Assembly (NCBI RefSeq): GCF_030272615.1
Contig: NC_081413.1
Location: 335,276,302-335,336,301, forward strand
Length of the DNA stretch: 60,000 bases
Direction: 5' to 3'
DNA from: Cryptomeria japonica
Taxonomy: Eukaryota > Streptophyta > Pinopsida > Cupressales > Cupressaceae
Shown: one piece after another, positions 34,278-44,641 of the stretch
How positions within the stretch are numbered: position 1 is the first letter of the stretch
Layout of the letters: every line of letters starts with the position of its first letter
Program-made: the position numbers and the translations under genes
The notes under the pieces: model-generated
Seen by the model: only the letters and a program-made list of their open reading frames with translations
Databases searched by the model: none
What the model was told of the DNA's origin: nothing

Positions 34278-34279
34278 AG

Positions 34280-34291
34280 TGGTATCAGAGC
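34280..34291 (+). promoter_or_regulatory. primer binding site of the chromovirus-like element
   Basis: TGGTATCAGAGC, initiator tRNA-Met type, as used by many plant chromoviruses. Confidence 0.9.
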
Positions 34292-34328
34292 TAGTAATTA
34301 CTTTGGTAAAGAGATAGAGATTTAAGAA

Positions 34329-35566
34329 ATGGCAGAGGGAGAGGAAGAAGTCCCTAGGGGACCAATCACCAACATGGAATTGGCAAAGATTGTGAGAGAG
34401 CAGGCCAATGCTTACAAGGCCATGCAGAAGGAGTTAGAGAGGTTGAGGGGTAGAGTAGATGGGAAGGAAGATGGAGGCACTGGTAGTGGTGAACTTGGGG
34501 ATGAAGATGAGATCCCTATGCTGGAGGAAGAGGTAATTCCTCCCGACCAGAGGCACTTCCTTAATACCCTCAAATCCATGGAGAGGAGAACCATGGATCA
34601 GAAGATTGATTTGTCAACTTTCACTGGGAAGATGGAACCAGATGTAGTGGTAGATTAGATAGACTCCCTGTCTAGTTTCTTTGAATGTGAAGACATTACA
34701 GGACACCAGAAGGTGAAGATTGCTAGGTCCAAGTTGAAGGGAGCCGTCCTAACTTGGTGAAACTTTGTCCAAGAGGAAAGAGAGAAGGACAACAAACCCA
34801 AGATTGTTTCTTGGAAGATGATGGTTGCCTTAATAAAGGAGGCCTATGTACCCAAAGATTATGAAATTCAACTTCATAAGAGGAGACAAAATCTCAAGAA
34901 GAAGGAGATGGATGTGAACTCTTACACTGAGGAGTTCCAAAGGCTATGTATGAAGTCTAAGACAAAGGAGGAAGAGAATGAAAAAGTTGCCCGGTACCTA
35001 AATGGATTAAGGTACAACATTCAAGAAGAACTAAACCTCCTTAGCTTGGATACAGTTAGTAAATGCCATCAACTTGCCATCAAGGTGGAAGAGAAAAACA
35101 AAAGGAGGCAAGAGCAGAACAATAAAGGAAGAGGAAAACAACAGTGGGGTGGAAGAATTTTTTCAGAGGTAAGGGAAATGGTTTTGGAAACCAAGGTGAA
35201 ACCTATCAAGAAGGCACTAGAGGAGAGAGTAGTTATAATAACAACGAAGGATACAATCAGAGAGGTAACTTTAGAGGAAGAAGACCGCCATTTAGTGGAA
35301 GATCTGAAGGTAGAGGTCCAATCAGATGTTATAACTATAATCAAGAAGGGCACATGGCCAATAGATTTCCTGACAAGCCTACTAGTTCCATGGGGGCAAG
35401 GAGAAGTAACTTGGTTCTAGAAGTTGATTGCCAAAGTGTGGCAAGTGCAAATACATACCAAAGTGTCAATACCCCTGATAGTTATGGCTACCCTAAAAGA
35501 GGCAAATCTTTGATGATCAAAAGAGTAGTAACTACCATGAAGATGGCTGACAAAGAGCCCCCATAG
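34329..35566 (+). pseudogene. chromovirus gag with degenerate zinc knuckle
   Basis: ATG at 34329 (MAEGEEEVPRGPITNMELAK), an N-terminal acidic and coiled-coil part (YKAMQKELERLRGRVD), then the gag core. It has TAG at 34656-34658 and TGA about 34758, both where Trp is expected, followed by LIKEAYVPKDYEIQLH, MDVNSYTEEFQRLCMKS and ARYLNGLRYNIQEELNLL. Near 35144-35165 the frame shifts; the new frame gives the Gly/Arg/Asn-rich nucleocapsid (NFFRGKGNGFGNQGE, GNFRGRRPPF). The zinc knuckle reads C.YNYNQEGHMANRF, so two of its three cysteines are lost. It continues into the protease frame after TAG at 35564-35566. Confidence 0.85.
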
Positions 35567-36811
35567 AGAAAGTCTCTATTCAAGACCACTTGCAAGGTGG
35601 GTGGAAAGGTATGCAAGGTTCTAATAGATTCTGGTTCAACTAAAAAATTTGTGTCTCTAGAAATGGTGGAGAAGCTAAAGTTGAGGAGACTACCTCACTC
35701 TTGCCCCTACAAGGTCTCATGGCTCACCCAAGGTCAGCAATCTATTGTGGAAGAGAAAGCTTGGGTAGAATTCCAGATTGGAACCTATAAGGATAGATTG
35801 TTGTTTGACATTGCAAAGATGGATGCTTTCCACCTCCTATTTGGGAGACCATGGAAATTTGATTTGAAGGCACAACATGATGGTTCTAGGAACACATATT
35901 CTATCACCAAAGATGGTAAAGTGATTGAGTTGTTACCTTTGATGGAGAGTGAGGAGGAAACCAAACCAAAGGAGGCTAAGGTGTTGGTGTTAGGAGGAAA
36001 GAAATTCATCAAGAACATAGTAGATGAAGGCATTGTTTGTTATGTCCTTATTCCTAGTCCAATAGTGACAAAGGTGGAGAAGTCTGAAGACAAGAAAGAA
36101 GATAGATTGAGGTTGGTTGACCCTGCAGTGCAGCAACTACTAAACAAATACAAGGGTGTCATCTCTGATGGCATGCCAAGCTCACTAACTCCCATGAGGG
36201 ATATAAACCATTGCATAGATCTTATAACTGGATCCACCTTGCCTAATAAAGAAGCATACAAGCTCACACCGGATTAGAATTTTGAGATAGAAAAATAGGT
36301 TGAAGAATTGTTGGAGTCTAGACTGACTGGCAAAAGTTTGAGCCCATGTGTAGTCCCTGCAGTCTTGGCACCCAAAAAGGAAGGCACTTGGAGGCTTTTC
36401 ACTGAATCAAGGGCTATCAACAAAATTACTATCAATTATAGATTTCCAATGCCTAGGATTGAGGATTTGTTAGATTGCTTGGGGGGTGCTAGATATTTTA
36501 CAAAAAATGACTTGAAAAGTGGCTATCATCAGATTAGGATTAGGCCGGGAGATGAGTGGAAGACTACATTTAAAACAAATGAAGGGTTGTGTGAGTGGAA
36601 GGTCATTCCCTTTGGCTTATATAATGCACCTAGTACCTTTATGAGGTTAATGAATGAAATCTTGAGGGATTTCATAGGAAAATTTGTCATAGTCTACCTA
36701 GATGACATTCTAATTTTTAGTCAAATCAAAGAAGAGCACCTAAAACATGTAGACCTAGTCCTAAGAAGATTGTATGAAGAGAAATTAATGATCAATTTGG
36801 AAAAGTGTTAA
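35567..36811 (+). pseudogene. chromovirus protease and reverse transcriptase, first half
   Basis: Aspartic protease core VLIDSGSTKKFVS with the active Asp, then FHLLFGRPW. After a linker and stops at 36275 and 36296 the RT starts: [80 protein letters not shown] and [13 protein letters not shown], so the YLDD active site is intact. The text breaks after INLEKC at 36811, in the middle of the RT, and resumes at about 37402 with FFMQEEIIYLGFVIS. Confidence 0.9.
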
Positions 36812-37405
36812 TGTGGCATAGAAATTAGGAATCATCAAAAGATAAGTAGATCAATCAAAACATTAAACATGATAGCTCAATCAAAGAAATACTCATTGAA
36901 ATGAACCTAATCACAATGCACATTCAATAGAGGTATGAAAATGAAGCATTCAAAAGAAAACATTATGCAAACCAGACTCAAGATTGAATACTCCTTCCAT
37001 GCGGCTCCATTGTTGTTCTTTCCTCTTCAATAGTTTTGTGGATCTCACCTACAAGTGCCCTCACAATTGAAAGCAAAAAGCTCAAGAGTACTAGAACTAA
37101 AATTTGATAGTTTGACAGCAATTCGGATTTCAAGAAGTAATTGAAGGGGTTGATTGAAGAAAAATTATCCAATTTATAGAGAAATTGGAGAAATCACAAA
37201 ATTGGCATGATGCAATTCAAATGGAAATTGCAAATCAATATGACAAATTATGACAAATTATGCACTTTCCATGCACAATTTGATTGATTGACAATTTGAT
37301 GACAAATTATGACACATTCTATGTCAAAATTGATTGATTATCAATTATGACAATTTCATGACAAATTGACATCATCTACTTATCTTGTGATGATTCCTAA
37401 TTTCT
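36812..37405 (-). mobile_element. LTR-derived insertion with 32-bp terminal inverted repeats inside RT
   Basis: It interrupts the RT frame exactly between ...LEKC and FFMQEE. The minus strand carries the promoter-proximal half of LTR A: TCTATAAATTGGAT, TTTCTTCAATCAA, GCACTTGTAGGTGAGATCC and AACAATGGAGCC.CATG. The ends are inverted copies: 36820-36851 (AGAAATTAGGAATCATCAAA...) and 37374-37405 (its reverse complement), 32 bp with one difference. Ordinary LTRs have only very short inverted ends, so this is not a simple solo LTR. No TSD could be fixed because the right inverted repeat runs into the coding sequence. Confidence 0.7.
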
Positions 37406-39590
37406 TTATGCAAGAAGAGATCATTTACTTGGGATTTGTAATCTCATATGGTGAGTTGAAAATGGATCAAGAAAAGGTGAGTGCCATATTGTCTTGGCCT
37501 ACACCTAGAACAATGAATGATGTTAGAAGCTTCCATGGCTTAGCCACACTCTATAGGAAGTTTATAAGAGGATTTAGCCATATTTGTGCTGCTATGCTTG
37601 ATACCATAAAGGGGGGACAAAAGTACAGGTTCAGCTGGATAGAAGAGGCAGATAACTCCTTTGAAACATTGAAGAGAAAAGTTGCAGAGCAGTCGACCCT
37701 TGCCCTACCTGATTTCAACAAGAGCTTTTAAGTGGAGTGTGATGCTAGTCACATGGCTATTGGGGCAGTGCTCAGCCAGGAAGGAAGGCCTATTTTGTTC
37801 TTCAGTGAGAAGTTAAATGAGGCAAAGAGGAGGTATTCATCCTATGACTTAGAGATGTATCCTCTAGTACAATCCTTGAAAAATTGGAGACACTACTTGT
37901 TGCCAAAAGAGTTCATAGTCTTCATAGACAAACATGCCCTTAGTTTTATAAATAGCCAAGAAAAGTTGAATCGCAAGCATATGAAGTGGGTGGAGACTCT
38001 ATAAGCCTTCACTTTCACTCTTAAGCATAAGAAAGGGCTCAAGAATAAGGTGGTAGATGCTTTAAGTAGAAGATTCCTAACTATAAATCAGATCCAATTG
38101 GAGAGTGTTGGAATAGACTCCTTGAAAGCCATGTATGAGGATGATGAAGACTTTGGAGAGATCTATAAGGTATGTGTTTCACTTGATGAGCAGTTTCATG
38201 TTGATTTCTTTGAATTTTTGATTCAAAATGGATTGTTGTTTAAGGGTGCATAGTTATGCATACCCAAATGCTCTATGAGACTCAATATAATCAGGGAGAA
38301 ACATTGTGGAGTAATGGCAGGCCACTTTGGCCCTGACAAGACACTAGATTTGGTGAAGAGGCACTACTTTTGGCCCAAAATATAGTCGGATGTCAGGAGA
38401 GTTGTGGAGACATGTGTGATATGCCAAAAGGAAAAGGGGAAGTCCACAAATGTAGGCCTATACCAACATTTACCCATTCCTTCAATACCATGGGAAAGCA
38501 TAAGTATAGATTTTGTTTTAGGATTTCCTAGGACAAGGAAAGGATATGATAGTGTTTTTGTCATGGTGGATAGGTCTAGTAAAATGGCACATTTCTTTCC
38601 ATGTAAAACCACTTGTGATGCTTCCTATGTTGCAGATTTGTTCTTCAAGGTGATTGTTCGGATACATGGTTTGCCTTTGACCATAGTCTCTGATAGGGAT
38701 GTGAAATTTATTGGACACTTCTAGAGGACCCTTTGGAAGAAGCTTGGTACAAATATAGCCTTCTTCTTAGCCTACCATCCCCAAATGAATGGCCAAACTA
38801 AAGTTGTAAATAGGTCATTGGGAAATCTGCTAAGGTGTTTGACTAGACAACATGGAGAGAGATGGGATAGCATATTGTCTCAGGCAGAATTCTCCTATAA
38901 TGATACAATGAATAGAAGTACTAGTAAGTCACCCTTCCAGGTTGTATATGGCATCCACCCAAGGGGTGTGTTGGAGTTAAGAGAACTACCTCAAGGAGAA
39001 GTCATTAGTCCTGATGGGGAAACCTTTTCTACCGCCATAAAGGAGATCCATGACCAAGTTAAATCTCACCTTCAACAATCTGTAGAAAGATATAAAGCTC
39101 ATGTTGACAAGAAGAAGAGGGATGTCTAGTTTGATGTGGGAGACTTGGTGTGGGTTCACTTGAAGAAGGAAAGACTTCCAAAAGGCAGATATACAAAGCT
39201 TATGCAAAGAAAGATTGGACCCTGTCAAATCTTGAAAAAATGTGGCCAAAATGCTTATGAACTTCAACTCCCACCTGATATTGGTTTGTCACCTATCTTT
39301 AATGTATGTGACTTCACTCTTTACAAATGTAGTGTTGATGCAGGAGAAGAAACAATTTAGGTTATGGCAGATGATGACATTCCCAAACATGAACCACCAA
39401 AGTTGCATAAGGTTTTAGACACCAAGGTTGCAAAGAGAAAAAGGAACAGAGTTTATATGGAGTATTTGGTGGCTTGGAAGGGACAACCTAATTCTAAAGC
39501 AGTCTAGATGATAGAACAACAAATCAAAGACCATGGTGCAGACCTGTAGGCTCTTATCTCAAGTGGACTTGAAATTTCTTCTTTTGAGGA
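37402..39590 (+). pseudogene. chromovirus RT end, RNase H, integrase and chromodomain-like tail
   Basis: A single frame with about ten stops. RT thumb LGFVISYGELKMDQEKVSAI. RNase H VECDASHMAIGAVLSQEG, RYSSYDLEMYPLVQSL and VVDALSRR. Integrase zinc finger HCGVMAGHFGP...CVICQKEKG. Catalytic core with [11 protein letters not shown] and VSDRDVKF, but the third residue is Lys (GQTKVVNRSLGN at 38800-38802, normally GQTE), so the DDE triad is broken. GDLVWVHLKKERLP and KIGPCQILKK form the C-terminal GPY-type module. At 39395-39515 a chromodomain-like piece (KVLDTKVAKRKRNRVYMEYL, VAWKGQPN) is recognisable. Chromodomains direct integration to marked chromatin. Confidence 0.9.
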
Positions 39591-39593
39591 GTA

Positions 39594-40858
39594 TGGTGCA
39601 GGAGAAACCCTTCAAGTTGATCGATCAGGATTAGAGGAGGAAGGATATGGCATCAAACATGTCTTAGGATTTTTTACATGTGTTTCAATCATGCATTGTG
39701 TGTTTGAAATAAAAGACCCCATCTTGTGAGCCAAACTCCTATTTTGGCATCTTGATAAGCCAATTAGGAATTTTGGACAAAAGGTGATCAATTCTGTGTA
39801 GGACATAGTTATCCTAGTGGTTTTAGTACTTCTGGGGTGTTTTAGGAGGGTTTATTCTTAACCCAAGGCACTAGGAGGCGAGAAATGACATTTTGCCAAT
39901 TTTGTCAAAAGTTGTCATTAGCAACTTTTATGCATTTTTTTGAATTTTTGTTTGTTTGAACTCCTCCAACATCTCTAACCTATTTTTTTTGGTTAGGAGA
40001 AGTTGTGGAGAGGTATATACACCTTGAGGATCCAATTCCTGAAGTTAGACTATACAGAGGAATGTTTTGATGACTGCAAACTAATGAAATTCTGAGTTTT
40101 TCCTGCAATGCAAGTATGGTCTATGTATTCTAAGATTCCAAAATCATTTTATAGGAAGAGAAAGGGAGGTGTGTGTTTGATCAGGCCCTAGGTAGACATC
40201 TCTATGTGGCTACCTAGTCCTTAAACAACAAAGTTACCCTAGAAGGAAAATGGCGATGATTCCAGGCATGTAACCCTGGAATCCATGATGGTTTATGGTT
40301 CCCCACATTCTCAAGGGGTTTTTCTTTTATGGTTTGTTCATTTGGATATGGTTTCTTCACAAATGGAGGTCTAATTAGCCCTTTAGGATAGTTGACCTTC
40401 ACCGGGTTCAAGCCTTTCTTTGTCAGGCCTTGACCTTTCCTTTTGGGGAATTATGTAAGACCAAAAAGGGTATTTTAATCTATGATTTATTTTATAGGGT
40501 GTTTGGGAAATTTTGGACTTAAGGTCCCTTTACCTGTTTCAAAGGGCTACTAGCAAATAGGCTTAATTATGAAGGTACTATAGGATATGGTGTTGAATCC
40601 TTAAAAATAGTGTTTGATTTGGTCCATGTGAGTCATGTCTGGTTTAAAATAGGTGTGGTAATGGTCAAGAACCCTTGGAGGCTTCATGGTGCATGATGGA
40701 GAAAATTACCCAATTTGAGTAAGTATGAGTCTTGGAGATTGTGAGATGTTGAGCTAATGTTGTAGAGCCTTGCCTTGATAGGATCCTATTGTTGTTTTGA
40801 GGGGTCAGTGTCATACATCTTGGAGTATTTGGTAGGATACAAGGAGGGATCTACATCA
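39594..40858 (+). repeat. 3' LTR of the chromovirus-like element (1.27 kb)
   Basis: It matches 32759-34277 from TGGTGYAGGAGAAACCC to CTACATCA, with a ~240-250-bp deletion at TCCTGCAAT/GCAAGTATGG (about 40110). The purine-rich TTTTGAGGAGTA just before it may be the polypurine tract. Confidence 0.85.
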
Positions 40859-41375
40859 ATAACACTTTCACTTATATCAAATAATTCATTGCGATATCAA
40901 TATATAGACCTTATGATTTCATGTCGGCCTTAAGAAATCATTACACAATTTCCTAGGTGCAGTGTATCTGGACAAGTGATCATAACTCATCACAAAAATT
41001 ACTGCTAATAAGTCAGTGGGATAACTCATCATGATCTGTGATAACTCATCACAAAATTACCAAATATCGGTCGGAACAATTAAATACTGGTTAGAGTAAA
41101 ACATATGAACCGCTATCCTTGAATCTCCTGTCATGATCTTCGCTTGATCTCCATCTTGATATTCATCTTGGTGCGGACTTAGTATAAGCACAGGTTATCT
41201 CTTATGCACATACCGGTTATCACAAAGTACCGGTTAGAGATTAACCACTAAGTATACCGATTGACAGTGTAAACAGCTGAAGTTACTAGTAGTCAATATA
41301 ATCATATATGTTTGTGTGAGTGTTTCATCAATGACAACATATGATGAATACATTACAATCATCATCAAGCAAACA
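40859..41375 (-). repeat. minus-strand copia LTR, right half with LTR start and TATA region
   Basis: On the minus strand it starts TGTTTGCTTGATGATGATTG at 41375, shows ATTCATCATATGTTGTCATTG like other copia LTRs here, and has a TATA-like run (AGGTCTATATATTG, about 40898-40911). It continues on the other side of the chromovirus at 32758. Confidence 0.75.
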
Positions 41376-42012
41376 TTGTTACCTTTTAATATCCCATTGA
41401 GATTAGGCTTTGTTGAAGTAATTTGGTAAATAGGTTGTATCTACGATAAGGATTCGAGGGGTAAGGGCAAGGGAACTATCTTTCCTGATTACACTATTAT
41501 TTCATACTTTGTTATTATGAAAGGAGGGTATGTGCATTTTGATAAACTTTTTGCACCATATCACTTGGGGGTTGGTGTAGTCAGGCACAACACTTTGGCC
41601 AACTTATTTATTGGTAAGATCAATGCAGGAAGCCCAAATGTTGCCTGATAATATAGAAAGGAAAATAAGAGAGTTGATGAGAAATTTCAGCGAAATGAAT
41701 GAGACACTTCTGCCTAGTATTGAGAGTAAAAATGGGGAAATTAAACCTTTACAGTTATGGAAGGAAGAGGTAGAAAGAGTTATCAACACACAAGTGGATG
41801 TGATTTGTGATGATTTAGACACTGCCATATTGGAGGACAACAAGGATAAGATAACACACACAAGATCATTTTTTGAAACTTTTTAAAGGGAGGCGGATCA
41901 AGTAGTAATCAAGTGCATTCACTACAGGGAAAAATATGACGAGGTTATGATTTTCAAATGGCTAGTAGATGAGGAATATGTTGAATGGAGTAATATCTAT
42001 TTGAAGGATTAA
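41376..42012 (+). pseudogene. ORF-X copy 2, C-terminal fragment
   Basis: TLLPFNIPLRLGFVEVIW..IG corresponds to FLLPYQVPLKVGIAEILRQIG of copy 1, RGKGKGTIFPDYTIISYFVI to GRGKGTIFPIVTIAHQFVI, and LFAPYHL to FLQPYHL. After a stop and a deletion (copy 1 bases about 20000-21700 are missing) comes a charged helical part from 41611 (DNIERKIRELMRNFSEMNE), TAA at 41884, and an end EEYVEWSNIYLKD that corresponds to NEVYQEWTSKY. TAA at 42010-42012. It is probably the second half of the copy that starts at 24730. Confidence 0.65.
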
Positions 42013-42916
42013 TGAGAACATTAATTAGTTAGTTAGTTAACTATGTGATGTGGATGTTTGGCAGATAGGTTTGGTTCTATGCAGTGATCACTTTTTGGAT
42101 ATGAGCAGTAAAAGAGGTGGGCGTTTCCCAAATCTTCATCGACAACAACAAAAGGGAAAAGGAACACATAAAGTGTAATGATGAATCAATTGAAAATATT
42201 TTGGTCTTGGTTGTGGAATTCCTTAACTAGAATATTTTGTACCTAAATTTTATGTAACCAGTCATTTTTGAATGATAGGTATCTCCTCTAGCCTGTAGCT
42301 TGTTCTACTCGCTTATTTATATAAAAGGGAATTCAAGGCCAAGAGAAAGGGTTCCAAATTTGGTCTCTGTACTTAGTAATTTTGAAAATTCTCAGATTCA
42401 TAAGGTTCATGTAGAAAATCTTAGTTGAAAGTGAGCAATTGTAAGGATTTTGGAAAGAAATAGATAAGAGTTGTGTGTCTAGGTTTTCTTAAAGGTTTTT
42501 GAAGGAGTTATGTGTAAATGGTCTTTATGACAGAGATGGAAAATTGATTTAAAAGGAAATATAATTCTGATTTATTTCTCTCCTTTGTGCAATTCTATCA
42601 TCTTTTGAATGAAATATGATTAAGGATTTCTTTCATTTAGTGCACTTTTGTGGTGTATGTACTTTTTATTCCTGCTTTGATCTGAGGAGTCAATTAAAAT
42701 GCTTGAGTAGAATTGCAGAGTGACAGGATTTGTCGGTGGATTTCATAAGAAGTCTAGATCAGGGTTGTAGATGGAAAATGTTGTAAGGCAATGTTTTCTC
42801 AAGATCCGAATGCTATTAGATTAATTATGTTGTAACTCATTTATATATGTTGAGGTCAAGTGCCCAATGGAGAGAGGCACTAGTCATAGTTTGTCATGAG
42901 TCCTTATAGTTATTTC
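42013..42916 (+). repeat. LTR-like stretch after ORF-X copy 2
   Basis: Non-coding, with a purine-rich AACAAAAGGGAAAAGGAACA (42148-42167), TGTAATGATG (about 42175, a possible LTR start) and a TATA-like TTTATATAAAAGG (42316-42328). The arrangement parallels 22181-23183 behind ORF-X copy 1, though sequence similarity by eye is weak. It is cut at 42917 by the LTR of copia 3. Confidence 0.45.
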
Positions 42917-44296
42917 TGTTAGATAGTTCAAATAATCAGAAGACAACTAAGAGGGGGGGTAAATTAGTTGTCATAGATTACCATAACATTTAGCAATTAA
43001 AACTTTAGTACCAGAACCCAAAACATTAATACTAGAATGCTTAAACCAAATATTGGGATAACAGTTAAACCAATTAAGCATAAATAATAATAAGAGAATA
43101 GATACCATCCACATGACATAAATATTTATACATGGAAAATCCGGTAAAGGGAAAAACCACGGTGGGAGGCCTACCCACAGTCAGATAATACTTCTGTAGT
43201 AAGTATGTGAATTACTATTGAGGGGCCTACACTTGCAATAAGGCCAATGGCCTAGAGCACACTGCTCATCACAAAAGGACTCTCACTGACTACATACAAA
43301 TTCAGACTACAATCCGAAAGAAGGAATGAACTGCAAAGATTGCATCTCCTATGCCTCAGTATAGTTTCGGTTAAGCTCAATATCGAGGGACTAAATCCTC
43401 TTACATAAACCCATTTCAATCTCCAATGATTGACCAAATCCTTTTCCTAAATGATATTACATTATTCACATATTACATATCCATATCCCATTACATGATG
43501 ATCTATAATGAGATCTTACATCATATATACAAACCTCGACCATAAACAATCTGTTCGGCCACCAAACAATAAACCAATTACATAATTACAAAACATGTCG
43601 GCCTTAGACAAAACAAATAATATTCAACCCATAAGACATCTTGAAAACACATTGAGAGGTCCAATCCACACGTTACATTAGGTCGATCCATAACCTAGAT
43701 CAACTGGGACCCAATATAGCTCCATACATGCCAAAGAAATGATCCTAATTTGCTAAGTCTCAAACATGATCACCATCAACATCCTGAATCTTCACTAGAA
43801 GCTGCACCAACAACACTTTTGCAAATACATTAGGTTGGTAACACAACACAAAACCTACAAATCTCATAGAGATTACAAACATATCAGTTCAATCTTGATC
43901 ATTTAGATTACATGCAATCAACATTACATTCTTCTAGGCATCTTCAACCGTTCCTGGATCATAGCACATTGAATCCTATAACTCATCATGCGTTTTTCAC
44001 TTCATTCTATGCATTTGATCATTCCCAAGATAAAAAGTTATCCTCACGCACCAAAACCATTTTGAAACTCATCACCGATCATCATTCGGTCATAGATCAT
44101 CACAACCGATCTCCAAACTTCATCGATTAGGGTTCTACATCTCAACTGGTTAGGGTTACCAGTTTATCTTTACTGTATCAACACCTGTTGCTTTACTGCA
44201 TCATTACTGGTAGCTATACTAGCTTCATTACTGGTTGGAATTGACATTAATGACAACACTCTACTTCTCCAATGAAATTTTCATACAATGCCAACA
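42917..44296 (-). repeat. 3' LTR of copia 3 (1.38 kb)
   Basis: Read on the minus strand it starts TGTTGGCATTGTATG after the purine tract and ends ATCTAACA at 42917. Central parts match the copia 2 LTR by eye (GTCCCTCGATATTGAGCTTA; GGTCGA...; CCACCGTGGTTTTTCCC), so it is the same family. Confidence 0.8.
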
Positions 44297-44641
44297 TTCT
44301 CCCCCTTTGGCATTGATGGCAATACAAATATCAATACCAATTTATTGTCATGATTGAGAGTAAAGCACATACACAGGTATAGGAATCCTGGTTTACATTG
44401 TCCAATCATATTTTGTCCTTCAACTATATCTTCATATCTTCAGCTGGTAATTGGCTATCAAACATATATAGTTCTTCTCCCCCTTTGACAACAATACCAA
44501 AGTGAAGGTAGACCATTCTGGTTCTCATCCATGCTTCACCGATATGCAATTAGTTGCTCCCCCTATGGAGTAGCTCTATTCTTCACCAATCCTTCTTCAA
44601 TATTTTCAATAGGCTCCATGATTGATGGCTTCCCTATCTTC

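Larger units (their letters stand above)
32759..40858 (+). mobile_element. Ty3/gypsy chromovirus-like element, complete ends (8.1 kb)
   Basis: LTRs at 32759-34277 and 39594-40858 with inverted ends TGGTGTAG...CTACATCA, PBS at 34280, gag, protease, RT, RNase H, integrase and a chromodomain-like tail. Flanking 5-bp repeats ATAAA (32754-32758) and ATAAC (40859-40863) match at four of five bases and fit a gypsy target-site duplication. It is inserted in a minus-strand copia LTR and is itself interrupted at 36812-37405. Confidence 0.9.

Noticed and set aside
22474-40911. A 17-base text (ATATCAATATATAGACC) shared by 22474 and the minus-strand LTR at 40894
   Set aside because: Orientation and surroundings differ; the match is AT-rich and does not extend, so it is likely chance.
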